A DNA stretch of 64,000 nt, from NCBI RefSeq assembly GCF_034933565.1, contig NZ_JAYFNG010000036.1, forward strand, positions 1 to 64,000, written 5' to 3'. How positions within the stretch are numbered: position 1 is the stretch's first letter; the number at the start of each line of letters is the position of its first letter. The stretch comes from Raineyella sp034933565. GTDB lineage: Bacteria > Actinomycetota > Actinomycetes > Propionibacteriales > Propionibacteriaceae. This document shows positions 1-8,789 of this stretch, one piece after another. A model generated the notes under the pieces. It was not told where the DNA came from. It ran no database searches and saw nothing but the letters and a program-made list of their open reading frames with translations. The translations under genes and the position numbers were made by a program.

Positions 1-14
1 GGGGTAGCGGCCCA

Positions 15-48
15 CTCTGCATTTACACGACCTCTGCATTTACACGAC
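15..48. repeat. 17-bp perfect tandem duplication
   Basis: Two identical head-to-tail copies of a 17-bp unit (CTCTGCATTTACACGAC), followed by a degraded third copy to about position 63. The first 266 bases hold no gene I can support; besides this repeat there is only the 20-bp duplication at 172-211. Confidence 0.85.
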
Positions 49-171
49 CGGCATCTACACAACAGCCCCCCACACCCCGCACAGACCGACGGGTATCCCC
101 CGCCCCTTCGACAACCCACCCGCCCGCCGGGCACCTACCAACCGAAGGGCCCCCGGCCGAGGAACGGCCGG

Positions 172-211
172 TATGAGGAACCACCGGCAGTTATGAGGAA
201 CCCCCGGCAGT
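172..211. repeat. 20-bp tandem duplication
   Basis: Two copies of a 20-bp unit beginning TATGAGGAACC, differing at one base, lie just downstream of the oxidoreductase gene that ends at 267. Function unknown; it resembles the other short duplications in this window. Confidence 0.8.
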
Positions 212-266
212 CCGCCGGTCGAGGGACCGCCGAACTGCGGCCTCCCGACCAGGACCGGGCCCCGGG

Positions 267-1229
267 TCAGTCCTCGTCGAGGGTCACGATGATCTTGCCG
301 GCGACGTGGCCGCGTTCGATCTCGGTGTACGCCTCGGCGGCGCGGGAGAACGGCTCGACGCGGATCAGCGGGCTGACCGCCCCGTCCAGCAGGAGCCGTG
401 CGGCGGCGGCGTACGCCTCGCTCGTCCGACGACGGGCCACACCACTGCCGCCGACGGTGCCGGCCTGGACCGGGTCGGCGATGCTCACCAGTTGGGTCTC
501 GTCGCCGCACAGGTCGAGAGCCTCGTGCAGGACCTCGCCACCGACCATGTCGAGCAGTGCTGTCACCGGTCCACCCGCCGCGGCGCGGACCCGCTCGACC
601 CAGCCCTCTCCGCTGGTCACCGCCACCGCGCCGAGCCCGGTCACCAGGTCGTGTTTCGCGGCCGAGGCGACGCCCACCGCCCGCAGGCCGCGGGCGACCG
701 CGAGTTGGCACGTGACCGAGCCGACCCCACCTCCGGCGCCGATCACGACGAAGACGTCCCCGGGGGAGAGGATGAGGTGGTCGAAGACGTCCAGCGTCGT
801 GCCCACCGCCACCGGCACTCCGGCCGCTTGCTCCAGCGACAACCCCGAAGGGACGGGGGCCGCCGCGTCGGCATCGAGGAGTGCGTACTCGGCCAGGCCG
901 CCGATCCCGGCGCTGGGACTGCCGAACACCGCCTGCCCGACGGTGAAGCCGGCCGCGTCGGTGCCGAGTGCCACCACCGTGCCGGCCACCTCGCGTCCCA
1001 TCGCCATCGGGAAGACCACGTCGAACACCCCGGCCCGTCGACCTGACCGGACCTTGATGTCGGCCGGGTTGAGACCGCAGGTGTGGACCTTCACCAACAG
1101 CTGCCCCGGGCCGGGGGAGGGCACCGGGGCGGTGAAGTATCCCTGGACCTCAGGGCCGCCGTAGCGGGTGAAGCCGTAGGCCCGCATCGTCTCGGGAACG
1201 AGGGGGGAGCCGGGGACGGGTGCGTCCAT
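267..1229 (-). CDS. Zinc-type/quinone oxidoreductase-like MDR protein
   Basis: A 320-residue medium-chain dehydrogenase/reductase of the NADPH:quinone oxidoreductase type, likely reducing an enone or quinone with NADPH in the cytosol. The N-terminal GroES-like half carries GLNPADIKVRSG. The Rossmann half has the nucleotide motif VIGAGGGVGSV, and the protein ends HVAGKIIVTLDED as is usual for the family. No catalytic zinc-binding cysteine cluster is seen, which favours the quinone-reductase branch. The frame is open further upstream, but the ATG at 1229 has GGAGGC just in front. An alternative start lies 14 codons downstream (MRAYGF). The gene stands alone, and the substrate cannot be told from context. 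Confidence 0.82.
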   Translation of the reverse strand: MDAPVPGSPLVPETMRAYGFTRYGGPEVQGYFTAPVPSPGPGQLLVKVHTCGLNPADIKVRSGRRAGVFDVVFPMAMGREVAGTVVALGTDAAGFTVGQAVFGSPSAGIGGLAEYALLDADAAAPVPSGLSLEQAAGVPVAVGTTLDVFDHLILSPGDVFVVIGAGGGVGSVTCQLAVARGLRAVGVASAAKHDLVTGLGAVAVTSGEGWVERVRAAAGGPVTALLDMVGGEVLHEALDLCGDETQLVSIADPVQAGTVGGSGVARRRTSEAYAAAARLLLDGAVSPLIRVEPFSRAAEAYTEIERGHVAGKIIVTLDED

Positions 1230-1336
1230 GATGCCTCCAGGCACGGGCGGTCCGGCCGGGCGCCGGACCCACGGGATTGGATCCAACGTACGGCGCGACA
1301 CGGTGTCTGTCGACGGGATCGGGCGGAACGTGTGGG

Positions 1337-1428
1337 GTCGGAACGCGTGGGGCCCAGAACGTGTGTCGGGCCGATCCGTGGGGTCGGAACGCGTGGGGCC
1401 CCGAACGTGAGTCGGGCCGATCCGTGGG
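1337..1428. repeat. 46-bp imperfect tandem repeat, two copies plus fragments
   Basis: Two 46-bp units starting GTCGGAACGCGTGGGG differ at two positions and are flanked by partial copies (GGAACGTGTGGGG). They fill much of the 308-bp gap between the divergent oxidoreductase (start 1229) and the stress protein (start 1538), so they could hold regulator sites. No other feature is seen in this gap. Confidence 0.8.
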
Positions 1429-1537
1429 GTGGAACGTGTGGGGCGACCCGAGGGGGCGCCGTTCGGGCTACCGTGGTCGGGACGGGACTCGGCCGGGACC
1501 GTCCGGCCGGGAGACACCCTGCGACGAGGAGGTCGTC

Positions 1538-2434
1538 ATGAGCGACATCGTGGTCTGTTGCACCGACGGTTCGCCGGTCTCGCTGGACGCCATCCGGGCG
1601 GGCCTGTCCCTGCTCGACCGCGGACGGTGGTCGGTCCGGATCGTCACGGTGGTGCCGGACATCGTCATCGATCCGGGGATGCCGGGGCCGATGCCCGGCG
1701 GTGCGTTCACCACCGGCTTGACCGCCACTGACCTGGTCGCCGCCCGTGAGCAGGCCATCGATATCGGCCACACGATCGTGACCCAGGCCGCCCGGCAGCT
1801 GGGACTGGAGCCTGACGCCGCCGAGGTACTGATGGGGGCGCCTGGTCCGGCCGTCGTCGACCACCTGGTGGCGGTGGGGGCCAGTCTCGTCATTGCCGGC
1901 ACCCGTGGCCTCGGCGGCGCCGCCCGCCTCGTGCTCGGGTCGGTGTCGGACCACCTGGTGCGGCATGCGCCCTGCCCGGTGCTGGTGGGCGGTGAGGACG
2001 TCCCGGTGCCGCCGGTCGGCCCGGTGGTGGTCTGCGTGGACGGCTCGGAGCGCTCCGTCCGGGCCGGTGCGGCCGTGGTGCCGCTGCTGGCCCGCGATCT
2101 GCCCCTGGCGCTGGCCACGGTGGCGGCGCCGCGCCGGGTCGCCGCTGAGGGCGCGTTCGAAGAGATGGCCGAACGCCGCCAGGCCGAGGAGGCCGAGGAG
2201 ATCCTGGTCCCGGCCGCCACCGCCCTCGGGGTGCCGGACACCGAGTTCCTGTCGCTGACCGGCGAGGATGCCGCCGATGCTCTGGTGACCCTGGCCCGGA
2301 CACAGCCGGTGCGGGTGCTGGTGATCGGCTCGCGTGGGCACGGCGGTTTCGTCCGTGCGGTGCTCGGCTCGACCGCTGACCGGGTGGCCCGCGAGGCGCC
2401 GTGCCTGGTCTGCGTGGTGCCGATGGCGGAGTGA
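1538..2434 (+). CDS. Tandem universal stress protein (UspA family)
   Basis: A 298-residue protein made of two UspA domains, each of the ATP-binding class. The first domain (about 1-150) has GTRGLGGAARLVLGS followed by HAPCPVLV. The second (about 155-298) has GSRGHGGFVRAVLGST and APCLVCVV. Both match the G-2x-G-9x-G-S/T nucleotide motif. Tandem USPs are typical of actinobacteria and are usually induced by hypoxia or stationary phase. The ATG at 1538 follows a strong GAGGAGG site. The gene is monocistronic and ends in a repeat-rich spacer before the convergent rbsD. Confidence 0.9.
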   Translation: MSDIVVCCTDGSPVSLDAIRAGLSLLDRGRWSVRIVTVVPDIVIDPGMPGPMPGGAFTTGLTATDLVAAREQAIDIGHTIVTQAARQLGLEPDAAEVLMGAPGPAVVDHLVAVGASLVIAGTRGLGGAARLVLGSVSDHLVRHAPCPVLVGGEDVPVPPVGPVVVCVDGSERSVRAGAAVVPLLARDLPLALATVAAPRRVAAEGAFEEMAERRQAEEAEEILVPAATALGVPDTEFLSLTGEDAADALVTLARTQPVRVLVIGSRGHGGFVRAVLGSTADRVAREAPCLVCVVPMAE

Positions 2435-2487
2435 GAGGTCCGTGGTGAGGCGTCGGCCCGGTCCGGGTCGGACCTGAGCATGGGGTT

Positions 2488-2556
2488 GGGTCAGAATGGG
2501 TCCGGGCCTCGGGTCAGAACGGGTCCGGGCTTCGGATCAGAACGGACCTGAGCCGG
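2488..2556. repeat. 23-bp degenerate tandem repeat, three copies
   Basis: Units of the form GGGTCAGAAYGGGTCCGGGC recur every 23 bp. A further related fragment (GGATCAGAACGGG) overlaps the rbsD stop codon. The array lies in the convergent spacer between the stress protein and rbsD. Intervening sequence (GGATCAGGACCGATCCGGATC) is rich in inverted GGATC words and may fold, but no clear terminator with a T-run is present. Confidence 0.7.
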
Positions 2557-2622
2557 ATCAGGACCGATCCGGATCGGACCGGACTGGGCCCTGGTCGGAC
2601 CCAAATGGAGCCGGGGGGCGGA

Positions 2623-3018
2623 TCAGAACGGGACCCCGCAGCGCAGCAGGACGTTCGCGTACGGCGTGGTCTCACCGGTGCGCACGACGAAGGCCGCCGT
2701 GCCGACCGCGCACTTCAGGTCCTCGTGCGCGACGTAGCGCAGCGGGACCGCCGGCGGGGCGAGGCGGGAGGTGATCCAGGGATGGGCGGGTGAGTCGCGG
2801 ATCTCGTCGGCCACCGTCGCTCCCTCCACCTCGATCTCGGCGAGCAGGGCATCGAGGACCTCGGTGAAGCGCGGGATCCCGAACACCAACGCCAGGTCGA
2901 TGACCGGCACGTGCGGCGGGACGGGCAACCCGCAGTCGGCCACCACCACCACGTCGGTGTGCCCGAGGCGGGCGACCGCCCGGTTGAGGTCGGGGTTGAG
3001 CAGGCCGTGGTTCTTCAT
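2623..3018 (-). CDS. rbsD: D-ribose pyranase
   Basis: RbsD, 131 residues, interconverts the pyranose and furanose forms of ribose for the kinase. It starts MKNHGLLNPDLNRAVARLGH, with the conserved N-terminal His and the HTD segment, and ends TPYANVLLRCGVPF, the usual active-site tail (YANVLL). Length matches the family (131-139 aa). The open frame extends six codons upstream, but the ATG at 3018 is spaced correctly from AAGGAG. It is the last gene of the ribose operon, 78 bp after rbsK. Confidence 0.95.
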   Translation of the reverse strand: MKNHGLLNPDLNRAVARLGHTDVVVVADCGLPVPPHVPVIDLALVFGIPRFTEVLDALLAEIEVEGATVADEIRDSPAHPWITSRLAPPAVPLRYVAHEDLKCAVGTAAFVVRTGETTPYANVLLRCGVPF

Positions 3019-3096
3019 GACGGCTCCTTCCAGCATGGACGAGGGTGGCCTGCGGGCCGGTCACGGGTGGGGGAGAGTGACCGGCCCGCGGCCGGG

Positions 3097-4011
3097 TCAG
3101 CCGGGTAGGCGGTCCCGGGCGTCGGGGTAGGAGGGCTGGGCGCCCACGCCGGTGCAGGCGTACGCCCCGACCCTGGCGGCCAGTGCCGCGGCGGCGTCGA
3201 GGTCGTCGCCGGCCGCCAACCGTACGGCCAGCGCCCCGACGAAGGCGTCGCCGGCACCGGTCGAGTCGACGACAGCGACGCGTGGCGACGGGACGCGGCG
3301 TACGCCCTCGGCGTCGGCGAGCAGTGCGCCGGCGGCGCCGAGCGTCATCACCACCGATGCCACGCCCCGGTCCCGGACAGCGCTGACCAGCGTCTCGTGG
3401 TCGGTCGGGACGTCCGTCCCGGGCGAGAGCAGCCGGAACGCCTGGGCGCCCTCGTGCTCGTTGACCACCAACGGATCGGCCCGCCGCAGCACCGCGGCGT
3501 CGACCGTGATCGCCGGGGCGAGGTTGACCAGCAGACGCCCGGTGGTGAGCGCCGCCGCGGTCTCGATGCCGTCGGGCGGCACCTCGCCCTGCAGGACGAC
3601 GATGTCGGCCGAGGCCACCGTGTCGGCGGCTGTCGTGACGGCTGCCGCGTCGACCGTGGCGTTGGCGCCGGGCACGACGATGATCGCATTCTCCCCGTGG
3701 GCGTCGACCATCACCACGGCCAGGCCGGTGGCCCCCTCGACCGTACGGACCCGACTGAGATCGACCCCGCCGGACCGCAGGTGGTGGAGCGCCGGCGCGG
3801 CGTACGCGTCGTCACCGACGGCGCCCACCATGGCGACCTGCCCGCCGAGCAGGGCCGCCGCGACCGCCTGGTTGGCGCCCTTGCCGCCGGGGGAGATCGA
3901 CCCCCCGCTGCCCGGGACGGTCTCGCCGGGCAGCGGGTGGCGGTCGACCCGGATCATCAGGTCGGCATTGATGGAGCCGACCACGACGATCCGGCCGGGT
4001 GATCCGGTCAC
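3097..4011 (-). CDS. rbsK: Ribokinase
   Basis: A PfkB-family sugar kinase of 304 residues that phosphorylates ribose to ribose 5-phosphate. Visible signatures are VVVGSINADLMIRVDRHPLPGE at the N-terminus, GGKGANQAVAAALLGG (PfkB signature 1), and DSTGAGDAFVGALAVRLAAG near the C-terminus with the catalytic Asp in GAGD. The start is a GTG at 4011 that overlaps the rbsB stop in a GTGA arrangement, implying translational coupling. Its place between rbsB and rbsD confirms ribose as substrate. Confidence 0.95.
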   Translation of the reverse strand: MTGSPGRIVVVGSINADLMIRVDRHPLPGETVPGSGGSISPGGKGANQAVAAALLGGQVAMVGAVGDDAYAAPALHHLRSGGVDLSRVRTVEGATGLAVVMVDAHGENAIIVVPGANATVDAAAVTTAADTVASADIVVLQGEVPPDGIETAAALTTGRLLVNLAPAITVDAAVLRRADPLVVNEHEGAQAFRLLSPGTDVPTDHETLVSAVRDRGVASVVMTLGAAGALLADAEGVRRVPSPRVAVVDSTGAGDAFVGALAVRLAAGDDLDAAAALAARVGAYACTGVGAQPSYPDARDRLPG

Positions 4012-4967
4012 TTCTTGAAGTCCGCGAGATTCGCCGTGGTCACGGTCACCACCGGGACGGGGATCTGGGCCGTCGCCTGGCCACCGTCCAGCAGGGTCTT
4101 GGCCTGCTCGACCGCCAGCGAGCCGAGCTGGGCGGGCTGCTGGGCGATGGTGGCGGCCAGGGTGCCCTTCTGGATCGCCGCGAGGCCGTCAGCAGTGCCG
4201 TCGAAACCGACGACCTTGACGTCCTTGCCCGCCTTCGCACCGAGCGCCTCGATGGCACCGAGCGCCATCTCGTCGTTCTCCGCGAAGATCGCCTTCACAT
4301 TCGGATTGGCCTGCATCAGGTTCGTCGCCACGTCGAGGGCCTTGGCCCGGTCGAAGCTGGCGGTCTGCTTGGCGACCACCTTGATGTTCGGGTAGGCGCT
4401 GATGCCGTCGGTGAAGCCCTGGCCACGGTCACGGGATGCCGAGGACCCGGGGATGCCCTGCAGGAGGATCACGTCGCCCTTCTCCCCGATGGCCTTCGCC
4501 AGGGCGTCCGCCGCCTGCTTGCCGCCGGCGACGTTGTCCGACGAGATGAACGAGGCGACCTGGGCGTTGTTCACCCCGCGGTCGACGGCGATGACCGGGA
4601 TCTTGGCAGTGTTGAGCGCCTTCACCGCCGGCGTGACGGCGTCGGAGTCGGTCGGGTTGACGATGACGACCTTGGCGCCCGCGGTCACCGCATTGTTCAG
4701 CTGGTTGACCTGGGTGGCGGGATCGTCGGAGGCGTCTTGGACGTCGAGCTGGACGCCCAGCTCCTTGGCCTTGGCGGTCGCCCCGTCGCGCAGCTGGATG
4801 AAGAACGGGTTGGTCTGGGTCGACAGCGCAAGGACGACCTTGCCGCTGCTGGCGCCGGTGCCGGCGCCCGGCGCCGACTGGGTGCCGCGGTTGCAGGCGG
4901 CCGTCCCGCCGACGCTGAGGGCGAGCACGGCGCCGACGGCCAGGGCCTTCTTCCATGAGGTGAACAT
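4008..4967 (-). CDS. rbsB: Ribose ABC transporter substrate-binding lipoprotein
   Basis: A 319-residue periplasmic-binding-protein-like (LacI/RbsB fold) receptor. Residues 1-22 form a lipoprotein signal with lipobox SVGGTAAC. Then comes VVLALSTQTNPFFIQLRDGA, typical of RbsB, and the protein ends VPVVTVTTANLADFKK. It delivers ribose to RbsCA at the membrane. The frame is open 43 codons upstream, but that extension precedes the signal peptide. The ATG at 4967 has AAGGGA about 8 bases upstream and is chosen. A GAT/GGT-rich run (4981-5015) lies in the 161-bp spacer to rbsC. Confidence 0.94.
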   Translation of the reverse strand: MFTSWKKALAVGAVLALSVGGTAACNRGTQSAPGAGTGASSGKVVLALSTQTNPFFIQLRDGATAKAKELGVQLDVQDASDDPATQVNQLNNAVTAGAKVVIVNPTDSDAVTPAVKALNTAKIPVIAVDRGVNNAQVASFISSDNVAGGKQAADALAKAIGEKGDVILLQGIPGSSASRDRGQGFTDGISAYPNIKVVAKQTASFDRAKALDVATNLMQANPNVKAIFAENDEMALGAIEALGAKAGKDVKVVGFDGTADGLAAIQKGTLAATIAQQPAQLGSLAVEQAKTLLDGGQATAQIPVPVVTVTTANLADFKK

Positions 4968-5128
4968 CGTTGTTTCCCTTCTGGGTGATGGTGATGGTGA
5001 TAGCTGGGTGATGGTGACAGGTGGGGTGACACGAAGAGGTGGACCGACAGGGGGATCCGGACAGGGGACGACGAGGTGGGCCCGGACAGCGGGCATGCCG
5101 TGGAGGGACAGCGACCGTCCCGCAGGGG

Positions 5129-6106
5129 TCAGTCCGTCTTCCGGTTGCGGAGCACGTCGAAGCCGACGGCCAGTGCGATGACCAGGCCGATCACGACCTG
5201 CTGCCAGAACGAGGACACGTTGAGGATGTTGAGGCCGTTGCGGATGACGGCGAGCAGGATGGCGCCGACGAGCGTGCCGGAGGCCCGCCCGGAGCCGCCG
5301 GCGAGCGAGGCGCCGCCGATCACACAGGCCGCGATGGCGTCCAGCTCGTACGACACGCCGGCCTGGGGCTGGGCGGAGCTGAGCCGACCGGCGAGCACCA
5401 TGCCGGCGAGACCGGCGAACAGCCCGGACAGGCCGTACACGGTGACCAGCACCTTGCGGACCGGCAGGCCGGACAGCCGGGCGGCCTGGGTGTTGCCGCC
5501 GATCGCGTACATCGACCGGCCCATCACCGTACGGTTGAGCACGAACCAGCAGACCACGCCGGCCAGCGCCATCATCAGGATGGGGACCGGGAGGAAGACC
5601 AGGTCGCCGCCCATCGCGTTGACGGCCGGGGAGGTCTTGATCGGGGTGCCGTCGGAGACGACCAGGGTGAGGCCGCGGGCCACCGACATCATCGCCAGCG
5701 TGGCGATGAACGCCGGCAGCCTGCCGTACGCGATGCCGAGGCCGGAGACGGCGCCGGCGAGGAGCCCGACGAGCAGGCCGATCAGCAGCGTGGTCCAGCC
5801 GGGCAGACCCACCTTGGAGAACATGAACGCCGAGGTCATCGCGCCGAGGGCGGCGACCGACCCGACCGACAGGTCGATGCCGGCGGTGACGATGACGAAC
5901 GTCATGCCGAAGGCCAGGATCGCGACCACTGCCGCCTGGATGCCGACGTTGATGATGTTGGCCAGGGTGAGGAAGCGGGGCGTGGCGATGAAGAGTGCGA
6001 GGCAGAGGACGACCAGCCCGACCAGCGCGCCGTTGTTCAGGACGAACTGGCTGATCCGGTGGCCGACGGTGCTTCTGGTCTCGGGCGTGGCGGTGACGGT
6101 GGTCAT
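5129..6106 (-). CDS. rbsC: Ribose ABC transporter permease
   Basis: A 325-residue integral membrane permease of the BPD_transp_2 (RbsC/XylH) family with about eight to ten hydrophobic segments. The conserved cytoplasmic stretch is VIGGASLAGGSGRASGTLVGA. It ends GFDVLRNRKTD, as family members do. The ATG at 6106 overlaps the rbsA stop (ATGA), so the two are probably translated together. It forms the channel of the ribose importer with RbsA and RbsB. Confidence 0.95.
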   Translation of the reverse strand: MTTVTATPETRSTVGHRISQFVLNNGALVGLVVLCLALFIATPRFLTLANIINVGIQAAVVAILAFGMTFVIVTAGIDLSVGSVAALGAMTSAFMFSKVGLPGWTTLLIGLLVGLLAGAVSGLGIAYGRLPAFIATLAMMSVARGLTLVVSDGTPIKTSPAVNAMGGDLVFLPVPILMMALAGVVCWFVLNRTVMGRSMYAIGGNTQAARLSGLPVRKVLVTVYGLSGLFAGLAGMVLAGRLSSAQPQAGVSYELDAIAACVIGGASLAGGSGRASGTLVGAILLAVIRNGLNILNVSSFWQQVVIGLVIALAVGFDVLRNRKTD

Positions 6107-7614
6107 GATGCCTTCCTGTCGGGTTCGACGGCGCTGACGGCGAGCGCCATGACGTTGTCCTGGGTGGCCTGGGCCACCGGTAGTTCTCCGGCGACCCGTC
6201 CGCGGCTCATCACCACGATGCGGTCGCTCATGCCGAGCACCTCGGGCAGTTCGCTCGACACCATCACGACGGCTCCACCGTTGTCGGTGATCCGGTTGAT
6301 GAGTTCGTAGATCTCGACCTTGGCGCCGACATCGACACCTCGGGTCGGCTCGTCGAGGAGCAGCACCCGGGAGTGGGCCTGCACCCAGCGGCCGAAGACG
6401 ACCTTCTGCTGGTTGCCGCCGGACAGATCGCGTACGGGCTGGTCCAAGGAGGCGAAGCGGACGCGGAGCTGCTTCGCCACATCGGCCGCGCGTTGCCGCT
6501 GGCCCCGCCGGTCGGCGAGGCCAGCGTGGCCGGTGGACCACAGCGTGGCGTAGCCGAGGTTCTCCTCGACCGTCCCGCCCAGCACCAGGCCCTGCGCCTT
6601 GCGGTCCTCCGGCACGTGGCCGATGCCCAGCGAGATCGCCTGGGCCACGCGGCCCCGGGGCAGGCGCTGGCCCTGCAGGTGGATGGTCCCGGAGGTGTAG
6701 TCGTCGGCTCCGGCGATGGCGCGCAGCACCTCCGTACGGCCGGCCCCGACCAGCCCGGCGATGCCGAGCACCTCTCCGGCCCGGACCTCGAACCCGACGT
6801 CGGTGAACCGGCCGGGGGCGGTGAGGCCGTCGACCTTCAGCAGGACGTCGCCGGGCGGCGCCGGACGGCGCGGGAACTGTTCGTCGATGTCGCGCCCAAC
6901 CATCATCCGGATCAGCTCGTCCTCGGGCGTGCTGGCCGGGACCCGGCCGACGAACCTGCCGTCGCGCAGCACCGTGACGGAGTCACCGATCTCGGCGATC
7001 TCGTCGAGGTGGTGGGAGATGAAGGCCATCGCCACGCCCTTGGCGCGGAGCTCCTCGACGACCTCGAAGAGCTGGCTGATCTCCCGGCCGGTCAGGGCCG
7101 CGGTCGGCTCGTCGAGGATCAGGATCCGGGCGTCGACGGCCAGCGCCTTGGCGATCTCGACCAGTTGCTGGCGGGCGACGCCGAGGGTGCCGACCGGGCG
7201 GTCGAGGTCGACGTCCAGGCCGATCCGGTCCAGGGCGGCCTTGGCCCGCCGCTTCATCTCACCGGGGCGGACCAGGCCGAAGGACGCGGGGGTGCGCCCG
7301 AGCATCACGTTCTCGGCGACGCTGAGGTTGGGGGCGAGATTGAGTTCCTGGTGGATCGTCGCGATGCCGTGGGCCTCGGCCACCCGGGTGTCGGGGATCG
7401 TCGTCTGCCGGCCGTCGACGAGGATCCGCCCGCCGTCGGGCTGGTAGACGCCGCACATCATCTTGATCAGGGTCGATTTGCCGGCGCCGTTCTCCCCGAG
7501 CAGGGCGGTGACCCTGCCGGGGTAGAGGTCGACCGACACCTCGTCGACGACGGTGATGGGGCCGAATCGCTTGCTGACGCGATCGAGGCTGAGGACCGGG
7601 GTCGGGTCCGGCAT
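6103..7614 (-). CDS. rbsA: Ribose ABC transporter ATP-binding protein (two ABC domains)
   Basis: A 503-residue sugar-importer ATPase with duplicated ABC cassettes. Cassette 1 has Walker A GENGAGKST, the Q-loop region IHQELNLAPN, and Walker B ILILDEPTAAL. Cassette 2 has the degenerate Walker A usual for RbsA (GLVGAGRTEVLRAI), signature LSGGNQQKV, and LLLDEPTRGVD. The long upstream extension in the same frame is rejected because the ATG at 7614 follows CAGGAGGCAGCC. It energises uptake through RbsC and is followed by rbsC with a 4-bp overlap. Confidence 0.95.
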   Translation of the reverse strand: MPDPTPVLSLDRVSKRFGPITVVDEVSVDLYPGRVTALLGENGAGKSTLIKMMCGVYQPDGGRILVDGRQTTIPDTRVAEAHGIATIHQELNLAPNLSVAENVMLGRTPASFGLVRPGEMKRRAKAALDRIGLDVDLDRPVGTLGVARQQLVEIAKALAVDARILILDEPTAALTGREISQLFEVVEELRAKGVAMAFISHHLDEIAEIGDSVTVLRDGRFVGRVPASTPEDELIRMMVGRDIDEQFPRRPAPPGDVLLKVDGLTAPGRFTDVGFEVRAGEVLGIAGLVGAGRTEVLRAIAGADDYTSGTIHLQGQRLPRGRVAQAISLGIGHVPEDRKAQGLVLGGTVEENLGYATLWSTGHAGLADRRGQRQRAADVAKQLRVRFASLDQPVRDLSGGNQQKVVFGRWVQAHSRVLLLDEPTRGVDVGAKVEIYELINRITDNGGAVVMVSSELPEVLGMSDRIVVMSRGRVAGELPVAQATQDNVMALAVSAVEPDRKAS

Positions 7615-7690
7615 GGCTGCCTCCTGGAGCAGTGGGAGCGGAAAAGGGGGAGTGCGAGGGCAGCGGTCGGGGCGGGCGCCCCGGACCGGG

Positions 7691-8704
7691 TCAGGTGCCG
7701 GTGTCGGGCTGGCGGGTCGAGCGGCGGACCACCAGGGCCGTCGGCAGGCGGACCGATGCCGGGTGGTCACCGTCCATCACCTGTTGGAGCAGGGCGAAAG
7801 CGGTCGCGCCGAGCAGCGGGATGTCCTGGCTGACCACCGTCAGCGGCGGGTCGGTGTGCCGGAACAGGGCGATGTCGTCGAAGCCGACGAGGTCGAGGTC
7901 GGCGCCGGGCCGCAGCCCGCGTTCCCGGCAGGCGACCAGGGCACCCATCGCCATCGGCGAGTCGGCGGCGAAGATCGCCTCGACACCGGCGGTGAGCAGG
8001 CGCTTGGCGCCCTCCTCACCGGAGGCCTGCTGGAAATCGCCGAAGTGGATCAGCTCGGTGGACGGGTCGAACCCGGCCCGGGCCGCCTCCTCGCGGTAGA
8101 TCGCCAGTCGTTCCTGACCGGTGGAGGTCGACTGGGGCCCGGCGATGTAACCGACCCGACGATCACCGCACCCGGACAGGTGCCGGACCGCCTGCCGGAT
8201 CCCCGTGCTCGGGTCGGAGGTGACCGACGGGTTGTCGATGCCGGCGACCGTACGGTCCACGAAGACGGTGGGGATGGCGTCGTCGATCAGATCCTGCACC
8301 GCCGAGCTGCCACCGTCCTGCGGGGCGAGGATGACGCCGTCGACCCGCAGTGAGCGCAGCGTCTGGACGTAGCGATCCTGCTGGGCCAGGTCCTCGTTCG
8401 CATTGCCGAGCAGCGTCGCGTAGTGGGCATGAAGGGCCGATTGTTCGATGGCATGGGCCAACTCCCCGAAGAATGGGTTGCGGACGTCCGAGATGAGCAG
8501 GCCGATGGTGTTCGTCCGCTGTGCCCGCAGCGCGCGTGCCTGGGCATTGACACGGAAGCCGAGCGCCTCGGCCGCCTCATGGACCGATCGTTCCGAGGTC
8601 GGCGAGGTCCGGCCGGCGTGCGAGAGGACACGGGATGCGGTGGAGACGGACACGCCCGCTCGGCGTGCGACATCGCGGATGGTGACCGCCTGGCGCGCTG
8701 ACAT
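7691..8704 (-). CDS. rbsR: LacI-family transcriptional regulator of the ribose operon
   Basis: A 337-residue LacI/GalR repressor. The helix-turn-helix is at residues 8-30 (TIRDVARRAGVSVSTASRVL), and the rest is a periplasmic-binding-protein-like effector domain (NTIGLLISDVRNPFFGELAH onward; LVGFDDIALF near the end). It is the first gene of the ribose operon, 76 bp before rbsA, so it is probably autoregulated through the palindrome 27 bp upstream of its start. Ribose or a ribose phosphate as effector is inferred from the operon; the symbol rests on that context. Confidence 0.88.
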   Translation of the reverse strand: MSARQAVTIRDVARRAGVSVSTASRVLSHAGRTSPTSERSVHEAAEALGFRVNAQARALRAQRTNTIGLLISDVRNPFFGELAHAIEQSALHAHYATLLGNANEDLAQQDRYVQTLRSLRVDGVILAPQDGGSSAVQDLIDDAIPTVFVDRTVAGIDNPSVTSDPSTGIRQAVRHLSGCGDRRVGYIAGPQSTSTGQERLAIYREEAARAGFDPSTELIHFGDFQQASGEEGAKRLLTAGVEAIFAADSPMAMGALVACRERGLRPGADLDLVGFDDIALFRHTDPPLTVVSQDIPLLGATAFALLQQVMDGDHPASVRLPTALVVRRSTRQPDTGT

Positions 8705-8730
8705 TGCCCGCTCCCCTCGTCCTTGAGTGG

Positions 8731-8758
8731 TGGAAACGTTCCCATGGGAACGTTTCCA
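8731..8758. promoter_or_regulatory. 28-bp perfect palindromic LacI-type operator
   Basis: A perfect palindrome with left arm TGGAAACGTTCCCA and right arm TGGGAACGTTTCCA. Each arm itself is a near-palindromic LacI-family half-site pair centred on ACGT. It begins 26 bp before the rbsR ATG and abuts the -10 box of the predicted promoter, so bound RbsR would block initiation of rbsR-rbsACBKD. Confidence 0.9.
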
Positions 8759-8760
8759 TA

Positions 8761-8789
8761 AAAATACGACGGGCCCTGATGGATGTCAA
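8761..8789 (-). promoter_or_regulatory. Sigma-70-type promoter of the ribose operon
   Basis: Read on the minus strand: -35 TTGACA (8789-8784), a 17-bp spacer and -10 TATTTT (8766-8761). The start point would fall inside the adjoining palindromic operator. The AT-rich -10 stands out sharply from the local base composition. Confidence 0.8.

Noticed and set aside
55..711. Long Arg/Gly/Pro-rich open frame on the minus strand at the window start, with overlapping plus-strand frames to about 1164
   Set aside because: Low-complexity composition and full overlap with the oxidoreductase gene mark these as shadow frames of a high-GC coding region.
5039..6310. Plus-strand frame of 423 codons opposite rbsC
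   Set aside because: Its product is Asp/Gly/Gln/Arg-rich, typical of antisense to a hydrophobic permease gene; no ribosome site or homology.
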